In this document: positions 25,500-34,106 of the stretch, in pieces
How positions within the stretch are numbered: the first letter of the stretch is position 1
How the letters are laid out: each line of letters begins with the position of its first letter
Assembly: GCA_017415025.1 (NCBI GenBank)
Contig: JAFQJH010000002.1
Coordinates: 1-64,000 of the forward strand
From: Clostridia bacterium
Lineage (GTDB): Bacteria > Bacillota > Clostridia > Oscillospirales > Acutalibacteraceae
Reading direction: 5' to 3'
DNA: 64,000 nucleotides
Made by a program: the position numbers and the translations under genes
Notes under the pieces: model-generated
The model's database searches: none
Told to the model about the DNA's origin: nothing
The model's input: the letters and a program-made list of their open reading frames with translations, nothing else

Positions 25500-25528
25500 T
25501 TGAATTTAATCTGATTTCGTTATATAAT
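25500..25528 (+). promoter_or_regulatory. Promoter of the apbE-rnf region
   Basis: TTGAAT (25500-25505), 17 nt, TATAAT (25523-25528). The transcript would start about 35 nt before the apbE start codon. Confidence 0.6.
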
Positions 25529-25569
25529 TGTTGAGAATAGACAAGTATGTGCAGAAATGAGTGAACTAA

Positions 25570-26604
25570 TTGCAAACGGCTGAAAGCAACAGAAAAATCA
25601 ATAAAAAATCCGTTATCGCTCTTGCTGTTTGCGCCGCTCTGGTGCTGTGCATCGTGCTTGCTGATTTTATCAAATCACGCTCGGAATATTCCGACACAAC
25701 CATCGCTATGGGTACGGTCGTCAGCATACGGCTCTTCGGCTCGGACGGTGAAACAACTGCAACAGAAATTGAAAACAACATCAACGAAACGGAAAAGACC
25801 CTACTTTCGTGGCGTGAGAAAAATTCCGATATAGAGAGAATCAACGCCTCCTCGGGGGTTGCAGTTTCTGTCTCGACCGAAACCGCTGAAATTATAAATA
25901 AGGCTCTTGATGTTTCGCGTAACTGTGAGGGTGTCTTTGATATTACTGTCGGAAAGCTTACAAAGCTGTGGGATTTCGGCGGAGAAAATCAGCGCGTTCC
26001 GACAGCGGATGAAATCTCAAAGGCTCTCGAAACCGTCAGCTATTCCTCCGTCAAGGTTACGGACACAACGGTTTTAACCGCTGATAATCAGATGCTTGAC
26101 CTCGGTGCAATCGGTAAGGGTGCCGCCTGCGACAGAGTTAAAAATTATCTTGATTCCGCAAATACGGATTCGGCTGTTATTTCTGTCGGCGGAAGTCTGC
26201 TGCTTTACGGAAACAGAAGCTTTAATATAGGTATAGTAAACCCCGAGAATGACAAGGAATCAATGGGCACACTCAAACTTGCCGACACCTGCGTTTCGAC
26301 CTCGGGTAATTATGAAAAATTCTTCACACAGGATAACAAAACCTATCATCACATTCTGAATGCGGAAACGGGCTACCCTGCCGACAGCCGTCTTTCGAGC
26401 GTAACCGTTGTCTGCGAATCGGGAGTTTTGAGCGATGCGTTATCAACAGCCTGCTACATTCTCGGTTATCATGACAGCCTTGCTCTGCTCAAGCGTTACG
26501 ATGCCGAAGCGGTATTCGTATTCAAGGATAAAACAGTACGTATCACCGACGGAATTGAAAATAAATTCACACTTACGGATGAAAGTTTTGTGATTGCAGA
26601 ATGA
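25570..26604 (+). CDS. apbE: FAD:protein FMN transferase
   Basis: A 344-residue flavin transferase that attaches FMN through a phosphoester bond to Thr in target proteins. A membrane anchor (about 12-31) places it outside the membrane, where RnfD and RnfG, encoded downstream, carry their FMN sites. Motifs are DLGAIGKGAACDRV (about 177-190), SVGGSLLLYG, and HILNAETGYPADS. The only start before the anchor is TTG at 25570, with no clear ribosome site. A nine-codon frame (ATG 25556) overlaps it and might couple translation. Confidence 0.9.
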   Translation: MQTAESNRKINKKSVIALAVCAALVLCIVLADFIKSRSEYSDTTIAMGTVVSIRLFGSDGETTATEIENNINETEKTLLSWREKNSDIERINASSGVAVSVSTETAEIINKALDVSRNCEGVFDITVGKLTKLWDFGGENQRVPTADEISKALETVSYSSVKVTDTTVLTADNQMLDLGAIGKGAACDRVKNYLDSANTDSAVISVGGSLLLYGNRSFNIGIVNPENDKESMGTLKLADTCVSTSGNYEKFFTQDNKTYHHILNAETGYPADSRLSSVTVVCESGVLSDALSTACYILGYHDSLALLKRYDAEAVFVFKDKTVRITDGIENKFTLTDESFVIAE

Positions 26605-26966
26605 AAAAACTCTTCGGAAGAACTGACCTTATCATAATAATATCGGTTTTAGCTCTCAGCCTTTTGCTTTTTATACCGTCCCTTTTCGGCAACAACAGCC
26701 TTGTTGCGCAGATTATCGTTGACGGTGAGGTTACGGAGGAAATCGACCTTGATAAGATCGAAAAGTCCTACACCCTATCACCGAAGGACGGCACGGTTAT
26801 CGCCGTCGAAAAAGGCAGAATACGTTTTTCTGATGCCTGCTGCAAGGATGAGCTGTGCGTAGCAAGCGGTTGGCTTTCCGCAAAAGGACAAACCGCCGCG
26901 TGTCTGCCCGAAAGAGTGGTTATTGCCGTCAAGGGTACGGACAAAACGGATATGATGACATATTAG
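26601..26966 (+). CDS. NusG domain II-like membrane protein
   Basis: A 121-residue protein with one N-terminal membrane segment (about 9-28) and an extracytoplasmic beta domain of the NusG domain II-containing (DUF1312-like) type: AQIIVDGEVTEEIDL, then a Cys-containing SDACCKDELCVASG and the family end QTAACLPERVVIAV. This family often sits beside ApbE and Rnf genes in Clostridia, which suggests a part in Rnf assembly, though none is proven. It overlaps apbE by 4 nt. Confidence 0.8.
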   Translation: MKKLFGRTDLIIIISVLALSLLLFIPSLFGNNSLVAQIIVDGEVTEEIDLDKIEKSYTLSPKDGTVIAVEKGRIRFSDACCKDELCVASGWLSAKGQTAACLPERVVIAVKGTDKTDMMTY

Positions 26967-26976
26967 GAAAAACGGA

Positions 26977-27498
26977 ATGAAAACAAATAAACACACAAAA
27001 CAGGTTGCACTTCTCGGAATTATGGGTGCGCTGGCATTGGCGCTTTCCTTCCTCGAATCGCTCATCCCTGCCCTGCCCGGACTTCCTCCCGGTGCAAAGC
27101 CCGGACTTTCGAATATAGTTACAATGTTTCTGGCATCCTCATCGGGAATTGCCGACGCATTTTTCATCACGGTTTTAAAAGCCGTATTTGCAGGAATAAC
27201 ACGAGGGGCGACAGCAATGCTTATGAGCGCTTCGGGCGGACTTTTAAGCACGGCGGCCGCGTGTATTCTCCTGCGCAGTAAAAAAAGTAACATCGGATAT
27301 ATCGGCATCGGAATCATCTGTGCCGTTTGTCACAATATCGGTCAGCTTATAAGTGCGTGCCTTATTTCGGGCACACCGTCGCTGATTTTCGGCTACGGAC
27401 CGTTATTGTTAATATTTGCCGTGGCAACAGGCTTTGTCACGGGTACTGTTCTGAAAACGGTAATTCCCGCACTGAACAGAATTTTAAATCGTTTATAA
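26977..27498 (+). CDS. Gx transporter family membrane protein
   Basis: A 173-residue protein with five or six membrane segments, of the family called Gx transporter or heptaprenyl diphosphate synthase component I. The N-terminal region LGIMGALALALSFLESLIPA and the motif PGAKPGLSNIVTM are typical; the latter resembles the substrate-binding part of ECF S components. Its position between apbE and rnfC is common in Clostridia. Transport of a flavin or quinone precursor has been suggested by context only. Confidence 0.8.
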   Translation: MKTNKHTKQVALLGIMGALALALSFLESLIPALPGLPPGAKPGLSNIVTMFLASSSGIADAFFITVLKAVFAGITRGATAMLMSASGGLLSTAAACILLRSKKSNIGYIGIGIICAVCHNIGQLISACLISGTPSLIFGYGPLLLIFAVATGFVTGTVLKTVIPALNRILNRL

Positions 27499-27527
27499 TT
27501 TGTACAATATTGAAAGGGGTTGAATAA

Positions 27528-28877
27528 ATGGGTAAAATTCATATCCCCGGCGTTATCAAAGCAGTAAAGAAGGTCAGAGGCGGAGTTAAAGTGGCTCACC
27601 ACAAGAACACCGCAGAGCTTGAAGTAGTGCGTATGCCGGAGCCAAAACAGGTTATTTTACCTATGCAGCAACACATCGGCGCACCTTGCACACCGACAGT
27701 TAAGGTCGGCGATAAGGTCAAGGTCGGTCAGGTCATCGGTGACAGCGACAAATTCGTCAGCGCACCTATCCACGCATCAATTTCGGGTACTGTTACCGCT
27801 ATCGGCAACGTCAAGCTTCCCGGCGGTGCAATGGCACAGGGCGTTACCATTGAATCTGACGGTGAAATGCAGTTATATGAGGGCATTGAAGCACCTCGAG
27901 TTGAAACAAAAGAAGATTTTATCAATGCTATAAGAAATTCAGGTCTTGTCGGTCTCGGCGGTGCAGGCTTCCCCACACACGTCAAGCTCCGCGTTCCGCT
28001 CGAGAATCGCATCGACACACTCATCATCAATGCGGCAGAATGTGAGCCTTATATTACGGTTGACTACCGCGAATGTATAGAAAATTCCTGGGATATCTAT
28101 TCGGGCATCAGAACAATGATGGAATTCCTCGAAATTCCGAACGTTGTTATCGCAGTTGAAGATAACAAGCCCGAGGCATTCAAGATTCTTGAGCAGATTG
28201 TTGACGGTGACTCAAGTGCAAACGGCGCAATCAAGATTATGCAGCTCGAATCGCGTTACCCGCAGGGTGCCGAGAAGATGATGGTTCAGTCCGCAACGGG
28301 CAGACAGATTCCTCCCGGAAAGCTTCCGTCCGACGTCGGCTGTATGGTTATGAACGTTACTTCGGTAGCCTTTATCTCACGTTACCTCAAGACAGGTAAG
28401 CCGCTCGTCAGCCGTTCACTCACAGTTGACGGTATGGCTATCAAGGAGCCTAAGAATGTCCGCGTGCCTATCGGAACGAGCATCAGCGATATTATCGACT
28501 TCTGCGGCGGCTTCAAGGATGAGCCCGTCAAGATAATCGCGGGCGGTCCGATGATGGGTGCGGCTATCACAAGCATTGACCATCCGCTTTCAAAGAGTAA
28601 CAACGCTCTTCTTGTTTTCTCAAAAGAGGATGCAAAGGTTTTCAAGGAAACAGATTGTATCCGTTGCGGTAAATGTGCAACAGCCTGTCCGATGAGCCTT
28701 GTGCCGACGAGAATCGTCCGCAATACCAAGGCAAAGGATGCAGACGCTTTGCTCAAGGACGGCGTTATGGTTTGTATGGAATGCGGAAGCTGTGCTTATT
28801 CCTGCCCCGCAAAGAAGCCCCTTGTTCAGCATATGCGCCTTGCAAAGGCAGTTATCAGAGAGGCAGGTGCAAAATAA
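27528..28877 (+). CDS. rnfC: Ion-translocating ferredoxin:NAD reductase subunit C
   Basis: A 449-residue peripheral subunit of Rnf, the membrane complex that moves electrons from reduced ferredoxin to NAD and pumps Na+ or H+. RnfC binds FMN and NADH through a NuoF-like domain (NSGLVGLGGAGFPTHVKL near 145-163) and has two 4Fe-4S motifs near the end, CIRCGKCATACP and CMECGSCAYSCP. Length is typical of the compact clostridial form. GAAAGGGG precedes the ATG. The order rnfCDGEAB is as in Acetobacterium and Clostridium. Confidence 0.95.
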   Translation: MGKIHIPGVIKAVKKVRGGVKVAHHKNTAELEVVRMPEPKQVILPMQQHIGAPCTPTVKVGDKVKVGQVIGDSDKFVSAPIHASISGTVTAIGNVKLPGGAMAQGVTIESDGEMQLYEGIEAPRVETKEDFINAIRNSGLVGLGGAGFPTHVKLRVPLENRIDTLIINAAECEPYITVDYRECIENSWDIYSGIRTMMEFLEIPNVVIAVEDNKPEAFKILEQIVDGDSSANGAIKIMQLESRYPQGAEKMMVQSATGRQIPPGKLPSDVGCMVMNVTSVAFISRYLKTGKPLVSRSLTVDGMAIKEPKNVRVPIGTSISDIIDFCGGFKDEPVKIIAGGPMMGAAITSIDHPLSKSNNALLVFSKEDAKVFKETDCIRCGKCATACPMSLVPTRIVRNTKAKDADALLKDGVMVCMECGSCAYSCPAKKPLVQHMRLAKAVIREAGAK

Positions 28878-29870
28878 ATGACTTTGAATAATAAGCTTGT
28901 GGTCAGTGCTTCACCGCACGACCGTTCCCACAAAACCGTCAGAAGCATTATGCTCGACGTTATTATCGCAATGGTGCCTGCACTCATTGCTTCGGTCATC
29001 TTTTTCGGCCCGAGGGCACTTCTTGTTGAATGTGTTTCGGTCGGAACCTGCGTTATTGCAGAGTTCATCAGCCGTGTTGTTATGAAACGCGGTCAGACCA
29101 TCGGCGACCTGAGCGCAGTTATCACAGGTCTCCTCCTCGCCTTCAACCTTCCCGTGAACATTCCGTTGTGGATGGTTATGATCGGCGCGGTAGTAGCTAT
29201 CGTGGTTGTAAAGCAGTTCTTCGGCGGTATCGGTCAGAACTTCGTCAACCCCGCAATCGCAGGACGAATCGTCCTTCTTGCATCCTTCCCCGTTGCAATG
29301 TCCACCTGGACAGCTCCGCTTACGTGGTCGGCACAGAATCTTGACGGACTTACCTCCGCTTCACCGCTCGCAGACATTCACACAATGGTCACTGCAGGTA
29401 CAACACCTGATGCAAGCCTTGTTGAAATGCTTATCGGCTGGCGCGCAGGCTGTCTTGGTGAAACGTGTGCAATCGCAATCATCCTCGGCGGTATTTACCT
29501 TATCGCACGTAAGGTTATCTCCCCGACAATTCCGCTTATTTACATAGGCACGGTTGCAGTTATTATGCTTATCGCAGGCAAGGGTAACCTTGAGTTTGTA
29601 GCCTATGAGCTTCTCGGCGGCGGTCTTATGCTCGGTGCATTCTTTATGGCAACCGATTACACGACATCACCGATTACCTTCAAGGGTAAGATTATATTTG
29701 CCGTCGGCTGCGGTGTGATTACCTCGCTTATCCGCCTTTTCGGCAATCTTCCCGAGGGTGTTTCATACTCAATCATTATTATGAACATTCTTGTTCCGCT
29801 GATTGAAAACATAACTCTTCCCAAGCCCTTCGGCACTCCCAAAAAGAAGAAGGAGGCGAAGGCAGAATGA
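28878..29870 (+). CDS. rnfD: Rnf complex subunit D
   Basis: A 330-residue integral membrane subunit. It has about nine membrane segments and the region FVNPAIAGRIVLLASFP typical of RnfD/NqrB. The covalent FMN site should be the Thr in the MVTAGTTPDASL segment, the substrate of the ApbE encoded upstream (family knowledge; the exact residue is my reading). It starts immediately after the rnfC stop and overlaps rnfG by 4 nt, so expression is tightly coupled. Confidence 0.95.
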   Translation: MTLNNKLVVSASPHDRSHKTVRSIMLDVIIAMVPALIASVIFFGPRALLVECVSVGTCVIAEFISRVVMKRGQTIGDLSAVITGLLLAFNLPVNIPLWMVMIGAVVAIVVVKQFFGGIGQNFVNPAIAGRIVLLASFPVAMSTWTAPLTWSAQNLDGLTSASPLADIHTMVTAGTTPDASLVEMLIGWRAGCLGETCAIAIILGGIYLIARKVISPTIPLIYIGTVAVIMLIAGKGNLEFVAYELLGGGLMLGAFFMATDYTTSPITFKGKIIFAVGCGVITSLIRLFGNLPEGVSYSIIIMNILVPLIENITLPKPFGTPKKKKEAKAE

Positions 29871-30427
29871 AAAAGAACATTTTAATTCCTACAATCGCTC
29901 TTTTCCTCATCTGTCTTGTTGCAACAACGCTCCTTGCTTTTGCAAACAGCGTAACAGCTCCGATTATTGATGAGCTTGCAGTCAAGACAGAAATGGAATC
30001 CAGAAAAAAGGTTTGCGTTCTCGCAACCGAATTCAAGGACGAGAGCAAAGACGGCATTTCCTACGCAATCGGTTATGACGAAAACGGCAAGGAAATCGGT
30101 ATGGTTTTCACAACGACAGCCAAGAGCTACGGCGGTGAAATCCTCGTTATGACAGGCGTTGATACCGAAGGCAAGGTTTCAGGCGTTGAGCTTCTGAGCA
30201 TCAACGACACCGCAGGTCTCGGTATGAACGCGACAAAATCCGAATTCCGATCACAGTTCCTCGGACTTGTAAACGGAATCAAGGTTATGAAGAATTCTTC
30301 AAACCCCGACAACAACGAAATCACGGCACTTACGGGTGCTACAATCACATCACAGGCTGTTGCAGATGCAGTCAACGCTGCTCTCGCAGACTTTGAAACA
30401 GTAACAGGAAAGGCAGGTGCAAACTGA
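29867..30427 (+). CDS. rnfG: Rnf complex subunit G
   Basis: A 186-residue subunit with one N-terminal membrane anchor (about 5-25) and an outward FMN-binding domain. The flavinylation motif is seen as ALTGATITSQAV near residue 155, where Thr accepts FMN from ApbE. AKSYGGEILVMTGVD and NDTAGLGMNA are typical of the domain. It overlaps rnfD by 4 nt and rnfE by 1 nt. Confidence 0.95.
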   Translation: MKKNILIPTIALFLICLVATTLLAFANSVTAPIIDELAVKTEMESRKKVCVLATEFKDESKDGISYAIGYDENGKEIGMVFTTTAKSYGGEILVMTGVDTEGKVSGVELLSINDTAGLGMNATKSEFRSQFLGLVNGIKVMKNSSNPDNNEITALTGATITSQAVADAVNAALADFETVTGKAGAN

Positions 30428-31170
30428 TGGCAGAGAAAAAATCACTCGGCAAAGAGCTGACCAAGGGTATTATTATCGAAAACCCTGTTCTCCGACTTGT
30501 TCTCGGTACTTGCCCGACGCTTGCCACCACCACATCCGTTACAAGTGCTATCGGTATGGGCATCTCCGCTTCGATAGTTCTCATCTGTTCAAACATCGTT
30601 ATCTCGGCACTTCGTAAGGTTATTCCCGCAAAGGTGCGTATTCCTGCTTACATTGTAGTTATCGCATCCTTCGTTACAATCGTTCAGATGCTTGTAAAGG
30701 CATTTGTCCCCGTACTTGACGAACAGCTCGGTGTTTACCTTCCGCTCATCGTTGTTAACTGCATCATCCTCGGCAGAGCTGAGGCTTTTGCAGGCAAAAA
30801 CGGAGTTCTCGCCTCCGCTGTTGACGGACTCGGAATGGGTATCGGCTTTACCGTTGCTCTGTTCGTTATGGGTACAATCCGTGAAATTCTCGGTGCAGGC
30901 TCCTTCCTTGCAGGCATCAGCGGACTTATTGGCGGAACATTCGACGGCTTCAAGATTCCGTTCCTTAACGAAAACCCGATGCTTATCTTCATCCTCGCAC
31001 CCGGCGGCTTCTTTGTATACGGTCTTGTAATGGCACTTTCCAACAAGCTCGCCGAATCCAAAGGCAAGCCCAAGGCAGAGCTTCAGGGCTGCGAAAAGTG
31101 TCCGATGGCTAAATCCTGTTCAATCAGAATGACGGACGAGGCTTGCGACAAGAAGGAGGTTGAAGCATAA
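30427..31170 (+). CDS. rnfE: Rnf complex subunit E
   Basis: A 247-residue membrane subunit with six membrane helices, homologous to RnfA and NqrD. RnfE and RnfA form the core that holds a 2Fe-2S centre inside the membrane; the Cys in LGTCPTLATT and VVNCIILGRAEAF are the expected ligands. The C-terminus carries an extra hydrophilic tail with four Cys (GCEKCPMAKSC, then EACDKK). Such a tail occurs in some clostridial RnfE proteins but has no known role. Confidence 0.94.
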   Translation: MAEKKSLGKELTKGIIIENPVLRLVLGTCPTLATTTSVTSAIGMGISASIVLICSNIVISALRKVIPAKVRIPAYIVVIASFVTIVQMLVKAFVPVLDEQLGVYLPLIVVNCIILGRAEAFAGKNGVLASAVDGLGMGIGFTVALFVMGTIREILGAGSFLAGISGLIGGTFDGFKIPFLNENPMLIFILAPGGFFVYGLVMALSNKLAESKGKPKAELQGCEKCPMAKSCSIRMTDEACDKKEVEA

Positions 31171-31769
31171 TGGAGCTTACTAAAGGTTTATTGAGCATTC
31201 TCCTCACAATGATTCTCACACAGAACTTTGTTCTTGCAAAGTTCCTCGGCATCTGCCCCTTCCTCGGCGTTTCGAAGAAGGTCAATACCGCAGTAGGTAT
31301 GTCAATGGCAGTTATCTTTGTTATGGCACTCGCAACGGCAGTTACCTACCCTATCAACAAGTATCTTCTCGTTGCAAACAACCTCGAATATCTGCAGACA
31401 ATCGTATTCATCCTCGTTATCGCCGCACTTGTTCAGATGGTTGAAATCGTGCTTAAAAAATATATGCCCGCGCTTTACAATTCGCTCGGCATCTATCTTC
31501 CGCTTATCACAACGAACTGTGCAGTTCTCGGCGTTGTAACTCTCAACATTGACAGCGGCTACAACTTTGTTGAATCAATGGTCTGCGCACTCGGCGGCGG
31601 CATCGGCTTCCTTGTTGCAATGGTTATGTTTGCAGGCGTGCGTTCAAGACTTGAATCCTGCGACATCCCGAAATTTCTCAAGGGACTTCCGATTACTCTT
31701 GTTGCGGCTTCACTTGTTTCGCTTTCTTTCCTCGGCTTCGCAGGAGTCGTTGAAAACATCTTTGCATAA
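31170..31769 (+). CDS. rnfA: Rnf complex subunit A
   Basis: A 199-residue membrane subunit with six helices. It is the inverted-topology partner of RnfE. Typical segments are NFVLAKFLGICPFLGVSKK, with the Cys near residue 27, and PLITTNCAVLGVVTLN near 110, with the second Cys; these would share the membrane 2Fe-2S centre with RnfE. Its ATG overlaps the rnfE stop. Confidence 0.95.
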   Translation: MELTKGLLSILLTMILTQNFVLAKFLGICPFLGVSKKVNTAVGMSMAVIFVMALATAVTYPINKYLLVANNLEYLQTIVFILVIAALVQMVEIVLKKYMPALYNSLGIYLPLITTNCAVLGVVTLNIDSGYNFVESMVCALGGGIGFLVAMVMFAGVRSRLESCDIPKFLKGLPITLVAASLVSLSFLGFAGVVENIFA

Positions 31770-31783
31770 GGGAGGGCAGAAAA

Positions 31784-32590
31784 ATGAATCCTATTATTTT
31801 AGCTGTATTAATTGTTTCTGTCATCGGTCTTATTGCAGGTCTTGCTCTTGCCGTAGCATCAATCGTTATGGCTGTACCCGTTGACAAGAAGGCTGAAGCT
31901 ATCCGCGAATGCTTACCCGGTGCAAACTGCGGTGCTTGCGGATTCTCGGGCTGTGACGGCTACGCTTCCGCTCTTTCAAAGGGAGTTACAAAGAACACTG
32001 CACTCTGCTCACCCGGCGGCAATGACGTTTCAGCACAGATTGCTGAAATCACGGGTCTTTCCGCAGGCAACGTTGCTCCGTCAGCGGCGGTTGTAATGTG
32101 TCAGGGCTTCTGTGAAAAATCCAACACCAAAATGGTTTACAACGGTGTTGAATCCTGCCAGATGGCTAAGCAGCTTTTCGGCGGTCCGAAGGAATGTATC
32201 TACGGCTGTATCGGTCTTGGTGACTGTGTCAGAGCTTGTCCCTACGAAGCAATTCACATCTGTGACGGTGTTGCAAGAGTTAATCCTGCAATGTGTAAGG
32301 CTTGTAAGATGTGTGTCAAGACATGTCCCAACTCTCTCATCAAGATGATGCCCCTCCACGAGGCAAAGGCGGCTGTTCTTTGCGTCAACAAGGATAAGGG
32401 TGCAATCACAAAGAAGGAATGTCAGCTCGGCTGTATCGGCTGTATGAAGTGTGTCAAGGCTTGTGAGTTTGATGCAGTCAAGGTCGAAAACTTCTGCGCA
32501 AAGGTTGACTTTAACAAGTGCACAGGCTGCGGCAAGTGTACTGAGGTTTGCCCGGTTAAGTGTATCAACCTTATTACATTGGAAGATTAG
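31784..32590 (+). CDS. rnfB: Rnf complex subunit B (ferredoxin side)
   Basis: A 268-residue iron-sulfur protein that takes electrons from ferredoxin. An N-terminal membrane helix (about 5-27) is followed by the Fes-type 4Fe-4S motif GANCGACGFSGCDGYA, then several ferredoxin-type motifs: CIGLGDCVRACP, CKACKMCVKTCP, CIGCMKCVKACE and CTGCGKCTEVCP. The cluster number, about five, suits a clostridial RnfB. It ends the operon and is followed by a strong terminator. Confidence 0.96.
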   Translation: MNPIILAVLIVSVIGLIAGLALAVASIVMAVPVDKKAEAIRECLPGANCGACGFSGCDGYASALSKGVTKNTALCSPGGNDVSAQIAEITGLSAGNVAPSAAVVMCQGFCEKSNTKMVYNGVESCQMAKQLFGGPKECIYGCIGLGDCVRACPYEAIHICDGVARVNPAMCKACKMCVKTCPNSLIKMMPLHEAKAAVLCVNKDKGAITKKECQLGCIGCMKCVKACEFDAVKVENFCAKVDFNKCTGCGKCTEVCPVKCINLITLED

Positions 32591-32595
32591 GTTTC

Positions 32596-32624
32596 AAAGG
32601 CTTACGGAAAATCCGTAAGCCTTT
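32596..32624 (+). terminator. Terminator of the rnf operon
   Basis: A perfect 13-bp stem AAAGGCTTACGGA / TCCGTAAGCCTTT with a 3-nt loop. Confidence 0.88.
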
Positions 32625-32678
32625 ATGTTTGCCATTTTCTATTGTTTATGATATTATAAAAACCAAGGAGGAGATAAA

Positions 32679-33062
32679 ATGAAAAAGAAAGTGAAGCTGC
32701 GTATTTCTTTTCTTGCCGTATTTGTACTTCTGCTTGCGGTCGAGGTACTGATTGCGCTTTTTGTTCACGACGATTTTGTCCGTCCGTATGTCGGAGATAT
32801 GATTGTAACAGTTGTCGTGTGGAGCTTTTTGAGAATCATCTTCCCCGACAGATTTAAGCTGATGAGCCTTTATGTTATGATTTTTGCCATACTCGTCGAG
32901 GTCGGTCAGTATTTTCATTATACAGAGCTTCTCGGCATCACAAATCCCGTTCTTGTTACGATGATGGGAACATCCTTCGCGTGGGCAGATATCGCGTGCT
33001 ATGCAGTAGGTTGCGTTGTTGCGGCGGTGGCGGATACAGTGATGTTTAGAAGAATTAAATAA
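32679..33062 (+). CDS. DUF2809 membrane protein
   Basis: A 127-residue protein with four membrane helices, of the DUF2809 family. The family features are the segment FVRPYVGDMIVTVVVWSFLR and VEVGQYFHYTELLGI in the middle, then SFAWADIACYAVGC. No function is known for the family. AAGGAGGAG precedes the ATG. It stands alone after the rnf terminator. Confidence 0.82.
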   Translation: MKKKVKLRISFLAVFVLLLAVEVLIALFVHDDFVRPYVGDMIVTVVVWSFLRIIFPDRFKLMSLYVMIFAILVEVGQYFHYTELLGITNPVLVTMMGTSFAWADIACYAVGCVVAAVADTVMFRRIK

Positions 33063-33115
33063 TAGTTCGATAAATTGGGGGTTTGTAGGAATTCTTTAAT
33101 GTTTGCTGTTTCCCA

Positions 33116-33167
33116 GCCCTCCTTGAAAGCGGAGGGTGGCACGGCGTAAGCCGTGACGGGAGGATTG
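33116..33167 (-). repeat. Type B double-hairpin intergenic repeat, copy 3
   Basis: On the minus strand it reads CAATCCTCCCGTCACGGC, a hairpin with GCCGTG, then CCACCCTCC and CAAGGAGGG. It matches 35305-35354. Confidence 0.65.
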
Positions 33168-33180
33168 TTTTTTAACAATC

Positions 33181-33229
33181 CCTCAGTCTTTTGCTTCGCA
33201 AAATCCAGCTCCCTTTACACAAGGGAGCC
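33181..33229 (+). repeat. Type C hairpin repeat, copy 1
   Basis: CCTCAGTC, a hairpin (TTTTGCTTCGCAAAA), then CAGCTCCCTTT and AAGGGAGCC. Related copies are at 35429-35464 and inside 17854-17898. Confidence 0.55.
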
Positions 33230-33300
33230 GGCTCTGTCCGAGCTGAATCTGACTTTAAAACATCCCACAAATTACAATTAACATATCCCTTTATATGAGA

Positions 33301-33322
33301 AAAGCACCCGAGCGGGTGCTTT
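33301..33322 (-). terminator. Terminator of HAD phosphatase gene
   Basis: AAGCACCCG-AG-CGGGTGCTT with long A and T runs on the two sides, just past the stop of the leftward gene. Confidence 0.8.
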
Positions 33323-33343
33323 TTTTTGTGGTTAACGTTGGAA

Positions 33344-34000
33344 CTATCCCAACACAATATCCTTAATCTCTTCGCAATTTTTGACAACGTAGGTTGCGCC
33401 GGCGACAATCATTTCATCGACACTTCCGAAGCCGAAGGTTACAGCCATACCGGGTACGCCCGCATCAACCGCGCCGAGGATATCATACTTTGTATCACCG
33501 ACCATAAGAGGCTTCTCACATCCGTACGGAGCAAGTAATTCCATAGCCTTTTCAATAATCTGCTTTTTGCCGCCGTGCAGAACGTCGTTATCTGCGCCGA
33601 CAACAACATCAAACAGATGCGAAAGCTCACAGGTCTTGACTATATGATCAATAAAAACCTGCGGCTTGGATGTTGCAATACCTGTCCTGATTCCGTTTTT
33701 CTTTAACGTCAGAAGCAACTCCTCCATACCGTCGTAAAGCTTGAATTTATAGTATCCGTCAACGGAATACTTTGCGCGGTAGTGGATGATAAGCTGATCG
33801 ACCTGTTCATCACTTATATCGGGAAAATGATTGCGGAAGCCCACATTAAGCGGCGGCCCGATGAATGTACGCATTTCATCGGGGTGAGGCATCGGAAGCC
33901 CCTCTAGCTTTATTCCGTAGCGTATTCCCTCGAAAATTCCTTCACTTGTATCGGCAACAGTGCCGTCGAAATCAAATAAAACGCAGTCAAACTTTGCCAA
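33344..34000 (-). CDS. HAD hydrolase, phosphoglycolate phosphatase-like
   Basis: A 218-residue HAD-superfamily phosphatase. Motif I DFDGTVADT (about 10-18) carries the nucleophile Asp, motif II TSKPQ follows near residue 115, Lys lies in KKQIIEKAME, and motif IV is GDTKYDI. A helical cap (about 20-85) places it with phosphoglycolate phosphatase or pyrophosphatase PpaX-like enzymes; the true substrate is open. I choose a TTG start at 34000 because AGGAG stands 6-7 nt upstream. The GTG at 34018 has no such site. Confidence 0.82.
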   Translation of the reverse strand: MAKFDCVLFDFDGTVADTSEGIFEGIRYGIKLEGLPMPHPDEMRTFIGPPLNVGFRNHFPDISDEQVDQLIIHYRAKYSVDGYYKFKLYDGMEELLLTLKKNGIRTGIATSKPQVFIDHIVKTCELSHLFDVVVGADNDVLHGGKKQIIEKAMELLAPYGCEKPLMVGDTKYDILGAVDAGVPGMAVTFGFGSVDEMIVAGATYVVKNCEEIKDIVLG

Positions 34001-34047
34001 AATTATCACTCCTATCACAAAAAGTATTGTAACACAAATATTTATGA

Positions 34048-34076
34048 TTTACAATCGCGATTTCTTGTGTTAGAAT
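34048..34076 (+). promoter_or_regulatory. Promoter of trpS
   Basis: TTTACA (34048-34053), 17 nt, TAGAAT (34071-34076), about 30 nt before the ATG. The leader is too short for a T-box. Confidence 0.6.
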
Positions 34077-34106
34077 AGATATCAGTTACAATCGGAGGGA
34101 TATTTT

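Noticed and set aside
34020-34106. Possible T-box before trpS
   Set aside because: The leader is about 25 nt long and has no T-box sequence or stem.
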